A stretch of 64,000 bases of DNA from Polaribacter glomeratus (GTDB lineage Bacteria; Bacteroidota; Bacteroidia; Flavobacteriales; Flavobacteriaceae): NCBI RefSeq assembly GCF_002954665.1, contig NZ_MSCM01000002.1, forward strand, positions 46,173 to 110,172. Direction: 5' to 3'. The notes under the pieces are model-generated. The model saw nothing but the letters and a program-made list of their open reading frames with translations, ran no database searches and was not told where the DNA came from. Below are positions 60,889 to 64,000 of the stretch, piece by piece (within the stretch, counting starts at the first letter, position 1; each line of letters starts with the position of its first letter). Both the position numbers and the translations under genes were made by a program.

Positions 60889-60893
60889 CAACC

Positions 60894-61664
60894 ATGAAAA
60901 TATTCAAATCCATCTTAAATACCATCCCAAGACCTTGGCTAATTAAAGCTAGTTATTTAGTGCGCCCAATAATTGCACTTTCTTTAAGCGGTGATAAATT
61001 TACAGACCCAATAGACGGCAAAAGTTTTCGTAAATTTTTACCATACGGATACGGAAAACAAAGAGAAAACGCACTTTCTCCCTCAACATTATCATTAGAA
61101 AGACATCGATTGATGTGGCTTTTTCTAAAGGATGAAACTGCTTTCTTTACATCAGAAAGCACACTAAAAACCCTACATATTGCACCAGAACAATGTTTTT
61201 TAGACATCTTTAGAAAGCAAAAAAACCTTGATTATGTAACATCCGATTTAGAATCGCCAATTGCCGATGTAAAAGCAGATATTTGCGATTTACCATTTGA
61301 AGACAACTCTTTTGATGTTGTTTTTTGCAATCATGTTTTAGAGCATATTTCTGATGACACAAAGGCAATGCAAGAACTTTTTCGAGTACTGAAAAAAGGC
61401 GGATTTGGTGTTTTTCAAATTCCGCAAGACCTATCAAGAGAAACTACTTTTGAAGACGATTCTATTACCGATAAAAAAGAACGTGCTAAAATTTTTGGTC
61501 AATATGATCATGTACGCATTTATGGCAAAGATTACTTTAACAAACTCCGTTCTGTAGGTTTTAAGGTAGCTGAAATTGATTATACAAAAAAAATCGCTCC
61601 AGAAAAACTAGAACGATTTTGCTTAATGAAGAACGAAATTCTTCCTGTTTGTTACAAAGAATAA
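60894..61664 (+). CDS. Class I SAM-dependent methyltransferase
   Basis: The 256-residue protein has a Methyltransf_11-type domain: LHIAPEQCFLDIF, DLESPIADVKADICDLPFED, SFDVVFCNHVLEHISDD and the post-motif KKGGFGVFQIP. The glycine-rich motif I is weak, HIAPEQ in place of the usual GxGxG, as in some relatives acting on quinone or glycan precursors. Substrate unknown. It starts 5 bp beyond the repeat element and converges with apbE (3 bp between stops). Confidence 0.85.
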   Translation: MKIFKSILNTIPRPWLIKASYLVRPIIALSLSGDKFTDPIDGKSFRKFLPYGYGKQRENALSPSTLSLERHRLMWLFLKDETAFFTSESTLKTLHIAPEQCFLDIFRKQKNLDYVTSDLESPIADVKADICDLPFEDNSFDVVFCNHVLEHISDDTKAMQELFRVLKKGGFGVFQIPQDLSRETTFEDDSITDKKERAKIFGQYDHVRIYGKDYFNKLRSVGFKVAEIDYTKKIAPEKLERFCLMKNEILPVCYKE

Positions 61665-61667
61665 AAA

Positions 61668-62663
61668 CTATTGATGAAATGTATACGTTGCATATTCTTC
61701 AATAATTCCTTCGGTATTAGAAAATAAAAGTATCACTTCTAGTTCTGGATGATTCTTTAAAAAAGCTTTTGTTCTTTCTAAACCCATCGCCATAAAAGCC
61801 GTTGCATACGCATCAACATCTGCACAATCTGCGCTAGCAATTACAGATGCGCTTAACAGATTACTTTCTGTTGCAAAACCTGTTTTAGGATTTATGGTGT
61901 GCACATATTTTTTTCCATCCGCAGTAACTCTAAACTTTCTATAATTGCCAGAAGTTGCCATTGATTTGTTAGAGAGATTTATGTTTTTAAAACCCTCGTT
62001 TTCTGCTGCATTTGTAGGGTCGACTACTCTAATTAACCAAGGTTTCTGATTATTTTTTGTCCCTTTTGCTCTTATTTCTCCTCCTATTTCAATTAAATAA
62101 TTTTCTATTTTTTTTTCATCAAAAAAACGAGCAACTACATCAATTCCGAAACCTTTTGCAATAGCATTAAAATCTAAATAAATTTTTGAATCTTGTTTAA
62201 TAATCTTTCGATCTTTTAAAGAAACCTTATCAAAACCAACAAATTGCATTTGTTCTTTAACTTCATCTTCCGTTAAATCTTTTCTTTCATTTTTTGGCCC
62301 AAATCCGTAAGCATTTACCAAATTACCAACTGTTGGATCAAAAAAACCGTCCGTTTCTTTATATATCTTTTTTGACTTTTGAAAAACTTCAGAAAAAATT
62401 GCATCCACAACAATGGTTGAATCACCAGAATTTATTTTAGAAATATCTGAAGTAGAAATATACGTTGATGTTGCTGTATTTATTAGTAAAAACAAACTAT
62501 CTATAGAGTTTTGGTAGTTAGTAGCCGCGTCTAAATAGGTTATTTTATAAGTTGTACCAAAAACAAGACCTTGAAGTGTAAAATCTTTATTTCGGATTTC
62601 TTGTTTACAAGCTATTAAAATTAATAAAATGATAAGAAAAGTGATTATTTTTTTAAGTTTCAT
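61668..62663 (-). CDS. apbE: FAD:protein FMN transferase (ApbE lipoprotein)
   Basis: ApbE attaches FMN covalently to threonine in redox proteins such as NqrB/C or RnfD/G. The 331-residue product has a lipobox (LILIAC, cysteine 19), GTTYKITYL, the STSTYISTSDISKINSGD block, YLDFNAIAKGFGIDVVARFF, EIGGEIRAKG and the magnesium site SADCADVDAYATAFMAMG. It is periplasmic. Target proteins are not in this window. Its promoter region is shared with the divergent ompA gene. Confidence 0.95.
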   Translation of the reverse strand: MKLKKIITFLIILLILIACKQEIRNKDFTLQGLVFGTTYKITYLDAATNYQNSIDSLFLLINTATSTYISTSDISKINSGDSTIVVDAIFSEVFQKSKKIYKETDGFFDPTVGNLVNAYGFGPKNERKDLTEDEVKEQMQFVGFDKVSLKDRKIIKQDSKIYLDFNAIAKGFGIDVVARFFDEKKIENYLIEIGGEIRAKGTKNNQKPWLIRVVDPTNAAENEGFKNINLSNKSMATSGNYRKFRVTADGKKYVHTINPKTGFATESNLLSASVIASADCADVDAYATAFMAMGLERTKAFLKNHPELEVILLFSNTEGIIEEYATYTFHQ

Positions 62664-62746
62664 GAATTTCTTAATTTTTGAGTAAAAATAGTCTATAAAT
62701 TTTTCATAATTTATTGTTAAACACGCTTTTTATTGGTTCATTTTGT

Positions 62747-62754
62747 TAAATTTG
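62747..62754 (+). promoter_or_regulatory. -7 promoter box of ompA-like gene
   Basis: TAAATTTG matches TAnnTTTG exactly, 24 bp before the ATG at 62779. The -33 element is not clear. Confidence 0.5.
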
Positions 62755-62778
62755 TAGACGAATTTAATCAATATAAAG

Positions 62779-63630
62779 ATGAAAAAAGTATCAATATTAT
62801 TATTAACAGCTATTTTAGTAAGTTCTTGTGTTTCTAAGAAAAAATTTGTTGATTTAGAATCAAAACACGATTTAGCTAAAACAGAATTAGTAGATTTAAA
62901 AGCTAATTTACAAAAATGTTTAATTGACAATGAAAGAGAATCTACCAAGGTTTTTACTTTATTAGAGCAAATAAAATATTTGCAAGAAGACAAGAAAACA
63001 GCTTTAAAGCAAGTTGAAAACTTAACGGTTTTAACTCAATCTTCATCTGATAATATTAAAACTGTTATTTCTCAATTAAGTGAAAAAGACAAGTACATTA
63101 ATGGTATTAGAAAAGCAATGACTCAAAAAGATTCTTTAAATCTTGCTATCAAGTTTCATTTAACTAAAAACTTAACAGCTGGTATTCAAGATGAAGATAT
63201 CGAAGTTAATGTTGAAAAAACGGTTGTTTTTATCTCAATTTCAGACAAATTATTATTTAAAAGTGGAAGCTATAACGTAACTGATAAAGCATACACTGTT
63301 TTAGAAAAAATTGCAAAAGTAATTAATGACCAACCAAACATGGAAGTTATGATTGAAGGTCATACAGATACAACTCCTATAAAAAGAGATATCATTCAAG
63401 ATAACTGGGATTTATCTGCTTTAAGAGCAACTTCTATTACAAGAATTTTACAATATAAATATGGTGTATTACCAGAAAGATTAATCGCTGCGGGTAGAAG
63501 TCAATATATTCCTTTAGGACCAAATGATACTGCTGCAAATAGATCTATAAACAGAAGAACGAAAATTATTATCATGCCTAAATTAAATCAATTCTTTGAA
63601 TTGTTAGAGCAAGATGCTACTAAAAAATAA
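62779..63630 (+). CDS. OmpA-family lipoprotein
   Basis: The 283-residue protein has a lipobox (LVSSC, cysteine 17), a long coiled coil (about 24-125) and a C-terminal OmpA peptidoglycan-binding domain (about 145-270). The domain has LLFKSGSYNVTDKAYTVLEK, MIEGHTDTTPI, the N of NWDLSALRA and NRSINRRTKI. The arrangement matches outer-membrane lipoproteins that tie the envelope to peptidoglycan. It ends in a strong terminator. Confidence 0.93.
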   Translation: MKKVSILLLTAILVSSCVSKKKFVDLESKHDLAKTELVDLKANLQKCLIDNERESTKVFTLLEQIKYLQEDKKTALKQVENLTVLTQSSSDNIKTVISQLSEKDKYINGIRKAMTQKDSLNLAIKFHLTKNLTAGIQDEDIEVNVEKTVVFISISDKLLFKSGSYNVTDKAYTVLEKIAKVINDQPNMEVMIEGHTDTTPIKRDIIQDNWDLSALRATSITRILQYKYGVLPERLIAAGRSQYIPLGPNDTAANRSINRRTKIIIMPKLNQFFELLEQDATKK

Positions 63631-63653
63631 TTTTTAAAACTTTTTATATTAGT

Positions 63654-63684
63654 AAACCAACTCTTTTTGAGTTGGTTTTTTTTT
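63654..63684 (+). terminator. Rho-independent terminator after ompA-like gene
   Basis: Perfect 10-bp stem AAACCAACTC (63654-63663) and GAGTTGGTTT (63669-63678) with loop TTTTT, followed by a T-tract. It is 24 bp after the stop codon. Confidence 0.88.
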
Positions 63685-63763
63685 GTTTTCTATTTGGTAA
63701 AAACTTGGCTTTCTGAGAAAAATCTGCTAGTTTCTCATAAATGCTGCTAAATTGAAACTCATC

Positions 63764-63962
63764 TTATAAATTACTCTTAAACAAACTTACTCTAAAATCT
63801 TCAAAAGTCACATAATATGGTTGTTCTTTAAAAGTTTCCTTCCAAACGGTATCATACTCATTTAGGTTTTGCAAATTGCTAGACACTTTTATCAATACAA
63901 AACAGTGAATTCTCTTTTTTAAACAATACAAACTTTGGATGTCTTTTTAGCTGACTATCCAT
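63764..63962 (-). pseudogene. Possible frameshifted small gene
   Basis: On the minus strand an ATG at 63962 opens a 27-codon frame (MDSQLKRHPKFVLFKK) that stops at 63879. A second frame without an ATG runs to a stop at 63764 and contains LNEYDTVWKETF and YYVTFEDFRVSLFKSNL, protein-like sequence with normal composition. Joining them by one frameshift near 63880 would give about 65 residues. I do not recognise the protein. It could also be two chance frames. The 300 bp around it hold no other feature except the terminator. Confidence 0.25.
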
Positions 63963-64000
63963 TTATTAAAACCTTATTTTTTTCTTACACTTTTCGGCAA

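Noticed and set aside
1-64000. tRNA, rRNA, prophage or insertion sequence
   Set aside because: No T-arm-like tRNA sequence, rRNA block, transposase, integrase or phage structural gene was recognised on either strand.

Overview
The window looks like chromosome from a low-GC, probably marine member of the Flavobacteriaceae (Polaribacter/Tenacibaculum-like by gene content). The evidence is AT-rich intergenic DNA, several secreted proteins with C-terminal type IX secretion (T9SS) sorting domains, TamB paired with a lipoprotein TamA, GSCFA and DUF1330 proteins, promoters with the Bacteroidota -7 box (TAnnTTTG), and few Shine-Dalgarno sequences. No rRNA, tRNA, CRISPR array, prophage or classical insertion sequence was seen. 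Almost all DNA is coding. The genus is an inference.

Layout. 1-4.3 kb (minus): secreted/T9SS proteins, a LuxR-type regulator with a degenerate receiver, and a small membrane protein. 4.4-8.2 kb (plus): der GTPase and a GAF-domain protein. 8.2-9.4 kb (minus): an HD-domain/Pycsar-effector-type membrane protein. 9.7-15.1 kb (minus): a four-gene CotH kinase / VTC polyphosphate polymerase / DUF4956 / DUF2490 operon. 15.4-20 kb (plus): a redox-repair cluster (msrB, msrA, glutaredoxin, selO, aldo/keto reductase, a divergent msrA paralogue, a zinc-ribbon-like protein). 20.2-27.6 kb: tamB-tamL for outer-membrane assembly. 27.7-33.4 kb: XdhC and MocA-like cofactor genes, a giant metallophosphoesterase/kinase-like/barrel fusion, and DUF423. 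33.4-38.7 kb (minus): a T9SS beta-helix protein beside a TPR histidine kinase/LytTR regulator pair. Both promoters carry matching 21-bp-period direct repeats.

39-42.6 kb (minus): VIT1-type transporter, a lipoprotein, and a LemA-TPM-TPM cluster. 42.6-49 kb (minus): an acyl-CoA catabolic cluster (two acyl-CoA dehydrogenases, an APH-type kinase, SDRs) with dispersed palindromic repeats nearby. 49.2-50.6 kb (minus): MerR regulator and M23 peptidase. 50.7-54.5 kb (plus): alaS and GSCFA. 54.6-56.7 kb (minus): rhodanese and an aromatic amino acid hydroxylase. 56.8-60.3 kb (plus): small membrane protein, gpmI, thioredoxin-like lipoprotein, map. 60.27-60.89 kb: a GxxExxY nuclease-fold gene enclosed by three tandem repeats and an inverted copy, which looks like a small mobile unit. 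60.9-63.6 kb: methyltransferase, ApbE, OmpA. The last 370 bp hold a terminator and a probably frameshifted remnant.

The best candidates for undescribed biology are the repeat-bounded GxxExxY unit, the shared promoter architecture of the LytTR system and its T9SS neighbour, the CotH-VTC-DUF4956-DUF2490 operon, the orphan HD-PycTM protein, and the phosphoesterase/kinase-like/barrel fusion.
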